Shown piece after piece: positions 7,638 to 16,252 of a stretch of DNA of 64,000 bases. Every line of letters starts with the position of its first letter. The first letter of the stretch is position 1. Position numbers and translations under genes: made by a program. This DNA comes from SFDP01 sp051891855 (GTDB taxonomy: Bacteria > Bacillota > Clostridia > Lachnospirales > Lachnospiraceae), in the NCBI GenBank assembly GCA_051891855.1, contig JBJFFP010000048.1, positions 1 through 64,000 of the forward strand, in the 5' to 3' direction. Below the pieces are notes generated by a model that had not been told where the DNA came from, ran no database searches, and saw only the letters and a program-made list of their open reading frames with translations.

Positions 7638-8630
7638 CTAATTATATATTTCTTCCAACATATCCACCATCTCTTCATACATAAGCTGACGTTCCTTTGA
7701 CTGGAGAATAACGGAAATATAGGGATTTCCCGCAGTATCCTTAGAAAGGAGAATCAGACAGTTTCCCGCAGCATTGGTGGTACCTGTTTTTCCGCCGATA
7801 ACCGTCACCTTATCCGGTGAACTTACAGTACCTCTTAGAAAAAAGTTTGTAGTGGAAAAGGACATTTCCTTGTCTTCTCCATTACTATTCTGGTAGATAG
7901 TTTCATAACTGCCGGTGTGGATGATTTCCCTAAACATTTCATAATTGATAGCTTCATTAAAAATCAAATATAAATCATAGACCGTGGTATAATGATTATC
8001 ATCAGAAAGTCCATGGGGATTGACGAAATTACTGTTGGTTGCTCCCAGCGCCCTTGCCTCCTCGTTCATCAGACGGGCGAAAGCCTCAACACTACCGGCT
8101 ACATGAATAGCAATGGCATTGGCCGCATCATTAGCAGACTGGATAAGCAGGGCATGAAGTGCCTGATTCATGGTCAGCGTATCTCCTGCTTCCAAGCCAC
8201 ATAATGTAGCTCCTGATTCCGTAATACGGGCACCATCGGTAACGGTGATTATATCATCCGGGCTGGCATTCTTTAAAGCAACCACTGCGGTAAGCACCTT
8301 AGTCAGGCTGGCAGGATAAAGACGATTATGAAGATTCTTCGCATAAATAATCGTACTTTTATTTACATCAAATAACGCAGCTGCAGTAGCCTGGCTCATG
8401 TCTACACTTGTTTCTGCTGTAACATCACTGTTTCCGACACACAGGGCATCTGCAAAGGCGGCCATTTTCACTTCCCGCTGGTAGGAAGAAGCCACCTGAA
8501 AGGCCGATACATCATTATTTAGTTTATAGGCAAAGGGGATTGAAGCACTCTTGCAGCCTGAGAGTAAAAATAGAATCATCACAGACAGCAGTACAGGGAT
8601 TCTCTTATTTGTACATTTCACGCCACTCAA
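7638..8630 (-). CDS. D-alanyl-D-alanine carboxypeptidase, lipoprotein type
   Basis: A low-molecular-weight penicillin-binding protein that trims the terminal D-Ala from peptidoglycan pentapeptides. All three active-site motifs are present: SLTK at residues 108-111, SAN at 165-167 and KTG in GGKTGTT near 280. The N terminus is a hydrophobic stretch with lipobox LLSGC (Cys26), so the protein should be membrane-anchored as a lipoprotein. At 330 residues it lacks the C-terminal beta domain and amphipathic helix of PBP5. The start is uncertain: TTG at 8630 or GTG at 8621, both near GAGGAG; either overlaps the mgsA 3' end, implying coupling. Confidence 0.9.
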   Translation of the reverse strand: MSGVKCTNKRIPVLLSVMILFLLSGCKSASIPFAYKLNNDVSAFQVASSYQREVKMAAFADALCVGNSDVTAETSVDMSQATAAALFDVNKSTIIYAKNLHNRLYPASLTKVLTAVVALKNASPDDIITVTDGARITESGATLCGLEAGDTLTMNQALHALLIQSANDAANAIAIHVAGSVEAFARLMNEEARALGATNSNFVNPHGLSDDNHYTTVYDLYLIFNEAINYEMFREIIHTGSYETIYQNSNGEDKEMSFSTTNFFLRGTVSSPDKVTVIGGKTGTTNAAGNCLILLSKDTAGNPYISVILQSKERQLMYEEMVDMLEEIYN

Positions 8631-9000
8631 GATCTCCTCTATCTAATGACTTGATTAACAACTCTGCAGTGGCCAGATTAGTAGCCAGGGGGATATTATG
8701 GGTATCGCAGATTCTGACGATATTATTTACATCCGGCTCATGGGATTTAGAGGTCAAAGGATCCCGTAAAAAAATGACCAAATCAATCTCATTATGCTCA
8801 ATCTGTGCACCAATCTGCTGTTCACCCCCCAGATGTCCGGCAAGATATTTATGAATGGATAAGTTGGTTACTTCTTCAATTAATCTTCCTGTGGTTCCCG
8901 TAGCAAAAAGCTCATTTTTGGACAAAATTCCCCGATAGGCAATACAAAAATTCTGCATCAGTTTTTTCTTGGCATCATGTGCAATTAAGGCAATATTCAT
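8605..9000 (-). CDS. mgsA: Methylglyoxal synthase
   Basis: MgsA turns dihydroxyacetone phosphate into methylglyoxal and phosphate, a bypass that relieves sugar-phosphate stress. The 131-residue protein starts at the ATG at 9000, preceded by GGAGGG; an open frame continuing upstream to 9261 is only the opposite phase of rodA. Conserved elements are IALIAHDAKK, TGTTGRL, IFLRDPL, HEPDV and ATNLATAE. At the position of E. coli Asp71 (GGDQQ), assigned as the catalytic base, this protein has Glu (GGEQQ, codon GAA). The other key acid residues and the His of HxPD are retained. Confidence 0.9.
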   Translation of the reverse strand: MNIALIAHDAKKKLMQNFCIAYRGILSKNELFATGTTGRLIEEVTNLSIHKYLAGHLGGEQQIGAQIEHNEIDLVIFLRDPLTSKSHEPDVNNIVRICDTHNIPLATNLATAELLIKSLDRGDLEWREMYK

Positions 9001-9029
9001 GTTGACAATCCCTCCGACTCTTAGACTAT

Positions 9030-10133
9030 TTAATATTTTTTTGCCTGTAAACGTATATTCAAAACGATTCCCATGACAACATACAAACTGACCAAAGAGG
9101 TTAATCCGTAACTGACAAAGGGAAAGGGAATACCCGTATTGGGCAGAAGTCCCGTAGCCACAGCCATATTCATCAGACTCTGAAAGCCCACCAGGGCTGC
9201 TACTGCAGTGGCAATAATAGAGCCTGCCAAATCCTTGGCCTGACGAGCCACCAGAAGACATTCAATGAAAATCAGCGCTACCAGTACAATTACCGCAAAG
9301 GCTCCCACAAACCCCAACTCCTCACCGATGATTGCATAAATGAAGTCGGTCTGAGGCTCCGATATAAAGTTTCCATTTTTTACGGAAGCGATTACATTGT
9401 TATTCAATCCCTTTCCCCATAACTGACCTGATCCGATAGCCGTAATGGAATTTGTCTGCTGATAGGCAATATCCGGGTATTTCTCCGGCTGAAGCCACCC
9501 CAGAATACGCTGTGCCTGGTAACCGCGGATAATGTTTTGTTCCGGTTGTAGAATCAGAAAAAAGAAAATCACCACTACCGGAACGGCAACGGCTACCACC
9601 GAGGCCACAACTTTATAGTTTAGGCCAGCCACAAAAAGCATGGTGGAAAAAATAACCATAATCATAATACTGGTGGACAAGTCCGGCTGCTTATAAACCA
9701 AAAGAAGAGGCGGCACCAAAAGTAACAAAGAAAGGAAAAGAAAGCGAAAAGTATTCAGTTTTTCTCTATACTTCATCATAAACTGTGCGTAGAATAAAAT
9801 CAATAAAATTTTCGCTGTTTCAGAAGGCTGAAACTGGACTCCTAAAATATTTACCCAACGCTGTGCTCCGCCAATATTTAATCCAAAAAAGGTTACGGAT
9901 AAAAGCAAAAGAATATTCCCAATATATAAAAACCAATAAAAGAACAAAACCAGGGAATAGTCTACAAAAGACAGAAACAGCATTGCCGCAATACCGGCAA
10001 TCATACCCATAAGCTGCCGTTCCATTAAATCGCTTTTTGCACTTCCCACAGCAAGAACGCCTATGGTGGAAAGTGCAATAACGTACAGGATTAATTTAAA
10101 ATCATAGTCTCTCAGCTTGTATTGTCTAAACAT
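9030..10133 (-). CDS. rodA: RodA, SEDS-family peptidoglycan glycosyltransferase
   Basis: RodA polymerises lipid II during cell elongation together with a class B PBP. The 367-residue protein has about ten membrane helices and the SEDS signatures GGAQRW, FQPSE, KQPDLSTS and the C-terminal PFVSYG. I chose the ATG at 10133, with AAGGA just before it, over an upstream ATG at 10178 that lies inside minE. Location in the mre-PBP2-min cluster identifies it as RodA rather than FtsW or SpoVE. It ends 29 bases before mgsA. Confidence 0.93.
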   Translation of the reverse strand: MFRQYKLRDYDFKLILYVIALSTIGVLAVGSAKSDLMERQLMGMIAGIAAMLFLSFVDYSLVLFFYWFLYIGNILLLLSVTFFGLNIGGAQRWVNILGVQFQPSETAKILLILFYAQFMMKYREKLNTFRFLFLSLLLLVPPLLLVYKQPDLSTSIMIMVIFSTMLFVAGLNYKVVASVVAVAVPVVVIFFFLILQPEQNIIRGYQAQRILGWLQPEKYPDIAYQQTNSITAIGSGQLWGKGLNNNVIASVKNGNFISEPQTDFIYAIIGEELGFVGAFAVIVLVALIFIECLLVARQAKDLAGSIIATAVAALVGFQSLMNMAVATGLLPNTGIPFPFVSYGLTSLVSLYVVMGIVLNIRLQAKKY

Positions 10134-10143
10134 AATTTCCTTC

Positions 10144-10416
10144 TTATTCGTGAATATCCAGTATGGGAATGCAGGCATACAGGGAAGGCTTTCGGTTTCT
10201 TCCTCTTTTACTATTTTTCTTCAGCATAATCTCCATATGCTCTACATCTATGCTCATGTATTTGGATATGGATTTCACCAAATCCATTTTAATCCGCTCC
10301 ATAACCTCGGGTGAACAGTTAATTCGATCCGAAATCAATAAGATTTTCAATCTGTCTTTTGCTACCTCTTTGGAGCTTTTTCTGGAAAATAATCTGAAAT
10401 TTTTTCTGAAATTCAT
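10144..10416 (-). CDS. minE: Cell division topological specificity factor MinE
   Basis: MinE stimulates the MinD ATPase and produces pole-to-pole Min oscillation. The 90-residue protein has a basic amphipathic N terminus (MNFRKNFRLFSRK), the anti-MinCD helix region (SKEVAKDRLKILLISDR) and the dimerisation domain ending in IPILDIHE. It follows minD by 16 bases. Having MinE rather than relying on DivIVA/MinJ puts this organism with the oscillator-type Min group. Confidence 0.93.
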   Translation of the reverse strand: MNFRKNFRLFSRKSSKEVAKDRLKILLISDRINCSPEVMERIKMDLVKSISKYMSIDVEHMEIMLKKNSKRGRNRKPSLYACIPILDIHE

Positions 10417-10432
10417 CTGCTCATCCCCTTTC

Positions 10433-11230
10433 CTATTTCAGCTTATCACTTTTAAATATTCCGGACACCTTCGTCCAAAAGGAAAAGGTCTGATACAGTT
10501 CCATGGGAATATCTTCACCGGTGATGCGAAGACAGATATCCCGATATGCCCTTGCCGCTAAAGAACCGGTATCCACCAAGGGCTCTCCCTGATTGGTAGA
10601 AATAACCACCTGCTCATCATCGGGAATAACACCAATTAAAGAAAGGGCCAGTATATCCACCACATCCTCAGGAGACATCATATCTCCCCGTTTAACCAGT
10701 TCCGGGCGCATACGGTTCAGAAGCAGATCCATCCTGTCCATTTCCCGAGCCTCCAACAGTCCGATAATCCGGTCTGCATCCCGAATGGCAGATACCTCCG
10801 GTGTGGTAACAACAATCGCTCTGTCGGCTGCTACCACCGCATTTTTAAAACCCTGTTCGATTCCGGCGGGACAATCCAGCAGAATATAGTCGAACTGGGG
10901 CTTGAGATATTCAATCAGTTTAACCATCTGAGGTTCATTTACCGCAGTTTTATCTCTAGTCTGGGCTGAAGGAAGAAGGTACAGTCCGGGATAACGCTTG
11001 TCCCGGATGAGGGCCTGTTTTACCCTGCAATTACCTTCTACCACATCCACCAGATTGTAAACAATCCGGTTTTCCAGGCCCATCACCACATCCAGATTTC
11101 TAAGTCCGATATCCGTATCGATCATAACGACCTTTTTCCCCAGCGCTGCAAGACCGCTGCCCAAATTTGCCGTTGTGGTGGTCTTACCCACACCGCCTTT
11201 TCCGCTAGTAATGACAATAACTTCACACAT
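10433..11230 (-). CDS. minD: Septum site-determining ATPase MinD
   Basis: MinD is a deviant-Walker ATPase that dimerises on the membrane with ATP and recruits MinC. The 265 residues include the signature-lysine loop SGKGGVGKTTTTANLG, the switch II region LDCPAGIEQGF and the C-terminal amphipathic helix FWTKVSGIFKS for membrane targeting. It sits between minC (49 bases) and minE (16 bases). Confidence 0.96.
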   Translation of the reverse strand: MCEVIVITSGKGGVGKTTTTANLGSGLAALGKKVVMIDTDIGLRNLDVVMGLENRIVYNLVDVVEGNCRVKQALIRDKRYPGLYLLPSAQTRDKTAVNEPQMVKLIEYLKPQFDYILLDCPAGIEQGFKNAVVAADRAIVVTTPEVSAIRDADRIIGLLEAREMDRMDLLLNRMRPELVKRGDMMSPEDVVDILALSLIGVIPDDEQVVISTNQGEPLVDTGSLAARAYRDICLRITGEDIPMELYQTFSFWTKVSGIFKSDKLK

Positions 11231-11279
11231 AATCTACTTTCCTCCGCAAAGCAATGAATTATTGTCCTCTGGCATTTTC

Positions 11280-11951
11280 CTAGATTAGCAGAAATTCCAG
11301 CAATTCTTTGGTAATTGGTTCCATAACGATATGTGAATCCTTAACATATGCGATTTTGGGTTGTACCTTTGGTTTGATTCCCCATCTGGGTTTTTCTTTG
11401 GGTTTATATCGAAAGTCTCCGATTCTGATTTTTTCCGGAGACATTTCCAGTGCCACCACGTAATGACCGTCTTCTCCTCCAAAGCCCGCATGAACTTCTC
11501 CGTAAAGTCCTCCGATAATGATAATATCCTTTGTAGCCGTAACACAACAGCCGGGGTAAACATCCCCTAAGATAACCATGCTGGATTCCGTCTCAATTTT
11601 CTGTCCGTTTTTCAAGGTGCCCCGATAGAATCGTCCATAATTCTCCGTATGCTGCATATCCACCTTCTGGATAGCTTTAACAAACTTCTTATTGGTTTCT
11701 TCATTTTTTCCGATAATACAGACAATTTCCAAATCCGAATGGTTTTGAATGGTTTGTACCAGAAGGCGTTCTTCCTCTTCCGTAAGCAGTCTTCCCTCTA
11801 CGGAAAGAGCCATTTTGGCATCCCGAAAGAAATTTCTGCTCTGCTCAAATTTATGGGCAATCTCCTCCAATAGCTCTGCAAAATCCAATTCTGCATTCAG
11901 ATAAAGCGTAATTCCGTTTGGAAAGCTTTTAATTAAAATATTCTCTTTCAT
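11280..11951 (-). CDS. minC: Septum site-determining protein MinC
   Basis: MinC inhibits FtsZ polymerisation away from midcell. In 223 residues, the N-terminal FtsZ-interacting domain (about 1-100) is divergent, and the C-terminal right-handed beta-helix domain is clear (RGTLKNGQKIE, VVILGDVYPG-type turn and GEVHAGFGG). The hydrophobic C terminus LLEFLLI is unusual. GGGAGG precedes the ATG. It lies 15 bases after the PBP2 gene. Confidence 0.92.
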   Translation of the reverse strand: MKENILIKSFPNGITLYLNAELDFAELLEEIAHKFEQSRNFFRDAKMALSVEGRLLTEEEERLLVQTIQNHSDLEIVCIIGKNEETNKKFVKAIQKVDMQHTENYGRFYRGTLKNGQKIETESSMVILGDVYPGCCVTATKDIIIIGGLYGEVHAGFGGEDGHYVVALEMSPEKIRIGDFRYKPKEKPRWGIKPKVQPKIAYVKDSHIVMEPITKELLEFLLI

Positions 11952-11966
11952 CCGTCCTCCCTGGAT

Positions 11967-14852
11967 TTAATCCCCTCCGGCAGCTGAAACATCAGGAACA
12001 TTCGCCGTTCCCGAAAGGATTTCATCCTCTTCCTGAAGATCAAAATAATACTGATAAATATCTCTCGTCAGGTTGGCTGCATAGTTTGAGGTATAACCGT
12101 TTGCTATACGTGTTGTTATGGTTATTTCAGGGTCATTATACGGAGCAAAGCTGACGAATAAAGCATGGTTGGCCCTCTTTCGGCTTTCTTCAGCTGTCCC
12201 CGTCTTTCCTGCCACTTCTACCCCCAGATTAGAGTAGTCACTTCTTTTCTGAACCACCTGCCGCATTCCTTCTCCGATGGACTGCCAGGTAGAGGAAGCA
12301 AATTCCACCCGGTTTCTAACATTGGGAGTGAAATCCGCCAGCAGATTGTCATTGGAATCCGTAACCTTATCAATAAGGCTTAAATCATAACAGGTTCCCT
12401 GATTGGCAATAGTGGTGATATAACGGGAAAGTCCCACGGTTGTAAAACTGTTTTTTCCCTGTCCGATAGCTGATAATACAGAATAGTCATCGGAAACGAT
12501 GGGGGTTGCCTCATCAATTTCAATGCCTGATTTTTCGGAAAGGCCAAACATATCTGCATATTTGTACAGCATTTCCACACCCACATCACTGTCATAGGTA
12601 TCACCGGTAATTCCCAGCCGATACCCAATTTCATAAAAATAACAGTTACAGGAGTTGGCAATTCCTCCCACTACGTTTAAATTGCCGTGAGCCCCGGGAT
12701 AAATCCAGCATTTGTACCGATCTGTGGTAAAACGGTCAAAAATACCGCGGCAGAGAATATTGGTGGTGGTTCCCACAATCTTTTCCTCTAGGGCTGCTGC
12801 AGCAGATACCATTTTATAAGTAGAGCCGGGTACGGTTCTTTGCTGAGTAGCACTGTTCCACATGGGATTGGTAAGATCCGTCTGCAGCTGTGCAAAATAC
12901 GCAGCATCAATACTGTTGGCCAGACGATTGTTATCATAACTGGGATAGCTGACAAGGGCCAAAACCTCCCCTTGGGTGTTGGTCACCACTACGGAGGCAG
13001 AACAGGGATCCAGTGCCAGCTGTGCCGGCGTAATATATAGGTTTTCAATTAAAAAAAGAATAAAGTTATAGGCAGAAATCTGTCCCGACAGGAATCGGTT
13101 TTTTTCCTCATCCGTTATACTTACTACCTCCTGCTCCAGCAAAACGCTGCAAATCTGCTTGGGAGTAATATCCGTATTTTTAATCATATATTTATACATT
13201 TTTTTGGAAAAGGTAGTATTATTTTCCAGGCGTTCAAATATATATTGGGTGAGGGCCGAAAAAACTTCTTCTGAATCTGCATATTTGCTGCTTAAATTGA
13301 GCTTGGAAACGTTAATCCAGTTTTGGGAAATACAATAGCTTAAATATTCCCCCAGACTGATGCTTTCCTCTGTTTTCCAGGCCTTATAGGTGGCATCCTC
13401 AGTATCCACCGCATCGGAAATAATCACTCCATTTTCCGTCAACATGGTTACAATATAGCTTTGATATACCTGATATTCGGCAGTCAGTTCCTTGTAGGAA
13501 GTCTGTTTTTCATACAGCTCCTCCTCCAGTCGGTCGAAGATTCTCTCCTGCTTCGTCAAAAAGGCCTGATAAATTACCTTCTCATTCTCTCCTGCTGCTT
13601 CCTGACTAAAGTGGGAAACATCAATTACGCTGTTATCGATCAGGGCAAAATAAACATCATCTATGGGAATGAGCAGGGTACTGGCAGAGGGATACTCAGG
13701 AACTTCGTAGGTCTTGCTGTTGATGATTTTAGTTACCAGAATACCCGCCAGCTTCTGTTCCAGAATATTATAAACGGCAATCTGTAAATCTGCATCAATA
13801 TTCAGATACAGATTATTTCCCGCTGTAGGCTCTATCCGGTTTTCACTTTCAATCACCTTACCCATATTATCTACATAAATAGTCTCCGAGCCGTTCACTC
13901 CTCTGAGATAGCTTTCCATAGACTGCTCTATTCCGGATTTTCCCACCATATCCGTAAGGGAATAGGCCTGTGTGCTACCTGAATCCGCTGCTTCCGCATT
14001 CAAAGATTCCAGCTCCTCTTGGGAAATTTTCCCGATATAGCCTAAAAGATGGGCGAAGTAGATACTGTCCTCATAAACACGAATGGTATCCTCTTCAATG
14101 GCAGCCCCGGGAAGGCTTTCCAGATTCTCCAGAATACTGGCCACCGTCATCGTATTTACATCCGTAGCCACCGTAGTGGGAATAAATTTCTGATAGCTGT
14201 TGGCACTCATGGCATAACGAATGGTAACGATTTGGAGGATTTCTTTTTTGGTGTAGCCTTCTCCTAAAACGAAGCTATCCCGGGGATTGGCAGAATCACT
14301 GCTTTTGCCTACTCCATAGCGGGAATATCCGGCTAAATATTCCATCATTTCTTCCGCCGTAGAAGTCTCCTCCTGATAACTCATGTCTCCCGGGTCGGCA
14401 TAGCCATAAATATCTGCCCGAAAACGGGTTAGCCTGGTATCCGATACGGTATAGGCATATTTTCCATCTTCATCAATAATGATGGAAAAATCACTGTCAA
14501 TCTTATCTCCGCTTTTTTCAATTATCTGAATCAGCTTAAGCAGAGTTTCATTAAGTCGCTCATTCTTTTTGCTTCCGGATTCAAATACATCCTCTATGGT
14601 AACGTTATAGGCCAGTTCATTATGGGCAAGAACTTTACCGTTTCGGTCATAGATATTTCCTCTTGTACTGGGAATGGAACGCTCCTTTTGAATTTTTAGT
14701 GTAAAGTCCTCCAGAGTCTGGGAACCATTTACAATCTGTAGGTCAAAAATACGCCAGGTCATTACACCGCCCAGGATGAGAAAAACCACAGCCAGAATGA
14801 TTAAACGGCTGTTTTCCACAGGTGTGGAGGGTTCTTTAACGCTTTTAAACAA
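11967..14852 (-). CDS. mrdA: Penicillin-binding protein 2, elongasome transpeptidase with large insertion
   Basis: A class B PBP that crosslinks peptidoglycan with RodA. Features in order: N-terminal membrane helix (about 16-40), dimerisation domain beginning RGNIYDRNGKVLA (64-76), then the transpeptidase domain with STYK (677-680), SCN (734-736) and KTG (883-885). At 961 residues it is roughly 250-300 longer than typical PBP2. The extra length lies mainly at about 371-612, between the NIDADLQ strand and DPCSASVVVTNTQGEVLAL, segments normally almost contiguous. The start is TTG, with AAGGAG nine bases before it and overlapping the mreD stop by 8 bases. No frameshift is evident. Confidence 0.93.
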   Translation of the reverse strand: MFKSVKEPSTPVENSRLIILAVVFLILGGVMTWRIFDLQIVNGSQTLEDFTLKIQKERSIPSTRGNIYDRNGKVLAHNELAYNVTIEDVFESGSKKNERLNETLLKLIQIIEKSGDKIDSDFSIIIDEDGKYAYTVSDTRLTRFRADIYGYADPGDMSYQEETSTAEEMMEYLAGYSRYGVGKSSDSANPRDSFVLGEGYTKKEILQIVTIRYAMSANSYQKFIPTTVATDVNTMTVASILENLESLPGAAIEEDTIRVYEDSIYFAHLLGYIGKISQEELESLNAEAADSGSTQAYSLTDMVGKSGIEQSMESYLRGVNGSETIYVDNMGKVIESENRIEPTAGNNLYLNIDADLQIAVYNILEQKLAGILVTKIINSKTYEVPEYPSASTLLIPIDDVYFALIDNSVIDVSHFSQEAAGENEKVIYQAFLTKQERIFDRLEEELYEKQTSYKELTAEYQVYQSYIVTMLTENGVIISDAVDTEDATYKAWKTEESISLGEYLSYCISQNWINVSKLNLSSKYADSEEVFSALTQYIFERLENNTTFSKKMYKYMIKNTDITPKQICSVLLEQEVVSITDEEKNRFLSGQISAYNFILFLIENLYITPAQLALDPCSASVVVTNTQGEVLALVSYPSYDNNRLANSIDAAYFAQLQTDLTNPMWNSATQQRTVPGSTYKMVSAAAALEEKIVGTTTNILCRGIFDRFTTDRYKCWIYPGAHGNLNVVGGIANSCNCYFYEIGYRLGITGDTYDSDVGVEMLYKYADMFGLSEKSGIEIDEATPIVSDDYSVLSAIGQGKNSFTTVGLSRYITTIANQGTCYDLSLIDKVTDSNDNLLADFTPNVRNRVEFASSTWQSIGEGMRQVVQKRSDYSNLGVEVAGKTGTAEESRKRANHALFVSFAPYNDPEITITTRIANGYTSNYAANLTRDIYQYYFDLQEEDEILSGTANVPDVSAAGGD

Positions 14853-15363
14853 TTTTGGTTACTCCTTCTCTTTCCAAACGCTCCAGCCTTCTTTCCGTAA
14901 ACAGTAACAGCGGATACAGTCCGCAGGTGATTACAATGGTATAAACCATTTCCGGCAGGATGATATTGAGAAAATAATAGAGAAAATTAAATCTTCCGTT
15001 TAGTAAAAATAACAGAATGTAGCAAATAAGGCCATAGGCCAAATCACTGGTCAAAATGAAAATTATGGGTAACTTAATATCTTCCGGATAAAATATTTTC
15101 CTAAAAACCCCATTGGCATATCCTATGTACATATAGAGCAATGCATAAAATCCAAGCAGGCTTCCAAAAAAAATATCAATCAACAGGCCGGAAAAAAAAC
15201 CCACCAGCAGACCGCTTTTTTTCCCCCTTATCAAGCCGTAGGAGGCGGTAACAATAAGCATAAGATTGGGGATAATCCCACCAAAGCTTAAAGCTCTGAA
15301 TACGGTACTCTGCAATAAAAAACAGGCAACCACAAAAACAGCACTGATTATCACTTTTCTCAT
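14845..15363 (-). CDS. mreD: Rod shape-determining protein MreD
   Basis: MreD is an integral membrane partner of MreC in the elongasome. The 172-residue protein has about five or six hydrophobic helices, with the family motif PNLMLIVTASYGLIRG and later GFFSGLLIDIFFGSLLGFYALLY. It starts 22 bases after mreC and overlaps the PBP2 start by 8 bases, so translation is probably coupled. Confidence 0.92.
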   Translation of the reverse strand: MRKVIISAVFVVACFLLQSTVFRALSFGGIIPNLMLIVTASYGLIRGKKSGLLVGFFSGLLIDIFFGSLLGFYALLYMYIGYANGVFRKIFYPEDIKLPIIFILTSDLAYGLICYILLFLLNGRFNFLYYFLNIILPEMVYTIVITCGLYPLLLFTERRLERLEREGVTKIV

Positions 15364-15385
15364 TGCATCTATCCTTTCCGGCTTT

Positions 15386-16252
15386 CTATTCTACTGTCTG
15401 TTTCAGCTCCATAATCACCAGCACATCTTCCAAATGCTCAAAATCAACGGCTGTGGTCAGGGTACCGGATTTGGTTAAATTATTGGCATCCGTTTCAATC
15501 TTACTGATGTAGCCGATTAAAATTCCCGGCAGATAATATTCACTGATATTGGAGGTAACTATCTTATCTCCCACAGCAGCCTTTTCTTCCCGATCCACCA
15601 GCTTACTGAAGGTAATCATTCCCTCAGCCATCTGGGATAAATCACCGGTAACCACTAAATGATCTCCTGTGGAAATCAACATACCGCTGGTATTATTATT
15701 ATCTTCAATAATACTGGTCACCTTTGCATAATTAGGACCCACATCGGTAACCCTGCCCACCAGACCGCTTCCGGCCATAACATTGCAGTTAATACGAACA
15801 CCATCATTGCTGCCTTTATTGATGGTAAAGCTGGAAAACCAGTTACTGGAATCCTTACCAATAATTTGTGCTCCGATTTTTTCATATTCAGAGTATTCTT
15901 CATCCAGTACAAAAAGCTCCCGCAGCTGATAAAGCTCATATCTTTCCTGCTGAAAGCGAGTGTTTTCTATGGTCAGCTTATCTACCTCTTCCTTCAGGCG
16001 CTGATTTTCCGCTAAAACGTCCTTAAGCTCCAGAAGCTGATCTGATTTATCGGAAAACCATCTCCCCACCTCTGAAATACCACTCTGGAAGGGAACCAGT
16101 AAATATCCGGCTACCGTATTAAGGGGTGTGTTCAGCAGGTTGGTATTAAAGGAAATGACCATGATTCCCACACAGGCAACGGTCAATAGAAAAAGGAGAT
16201 ATCTACTGGGCAGTGTAAATTTCTCCTTAGGTCTTTTTAATAAAGGACTCAT
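15386..16252 (-). CDS. mreC: Rod shape-determining protein MreC
   Basis: MreC is a bitopic protein that organises PBP2 and RodA outside the membrane. In 288 residues there is a basic N terminus, one membrane helix (about 18-38), a coiled coil (about 70-110, LKDVLAENQRLKEEVDKL) and the C-terminal beta-barrel domain (about 120-280, with GSNDGVRINCNVMAGSGLVG). Its ATG overlaps the mreB stop in an ATGA arrangement. Confidence 0.95.
   Translation of the reverse strand: MSPLLKRPKEKFTLPSRYLLFLLTVACVGIMVISFNTNLLNTPLNTVAGYLLVPFQSGISEVGRWFSDKSDQLLELKDVLAENQRLKEEVDKLTIENTRFQQERYELYQLRELFVLDEEYSEYEKIGAQIIGKDSSNWFSSFTINKGSNDGVRINCNVMAGSGLVGRVTDVGPNYAKVTSIIEDNNNTSGMLISTGDHLVVTGDLSQMAEGMITFSKLVDREEKAAVGDKIVTSNISEYYLPGILIGYISKIETDANNLTKSGTLTTAVDFEHLEDVLVIMELKQTVE

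Noticed and set aside
9001..9261. N-terminal extension of mgsA to 218 residues
   Set aside because: The extra 87 codons are out of phase with the rodA frame, Cys/Ser-rich, and the ATG at 9000 has a strong GGAGGG site and matches the family's N terminus.
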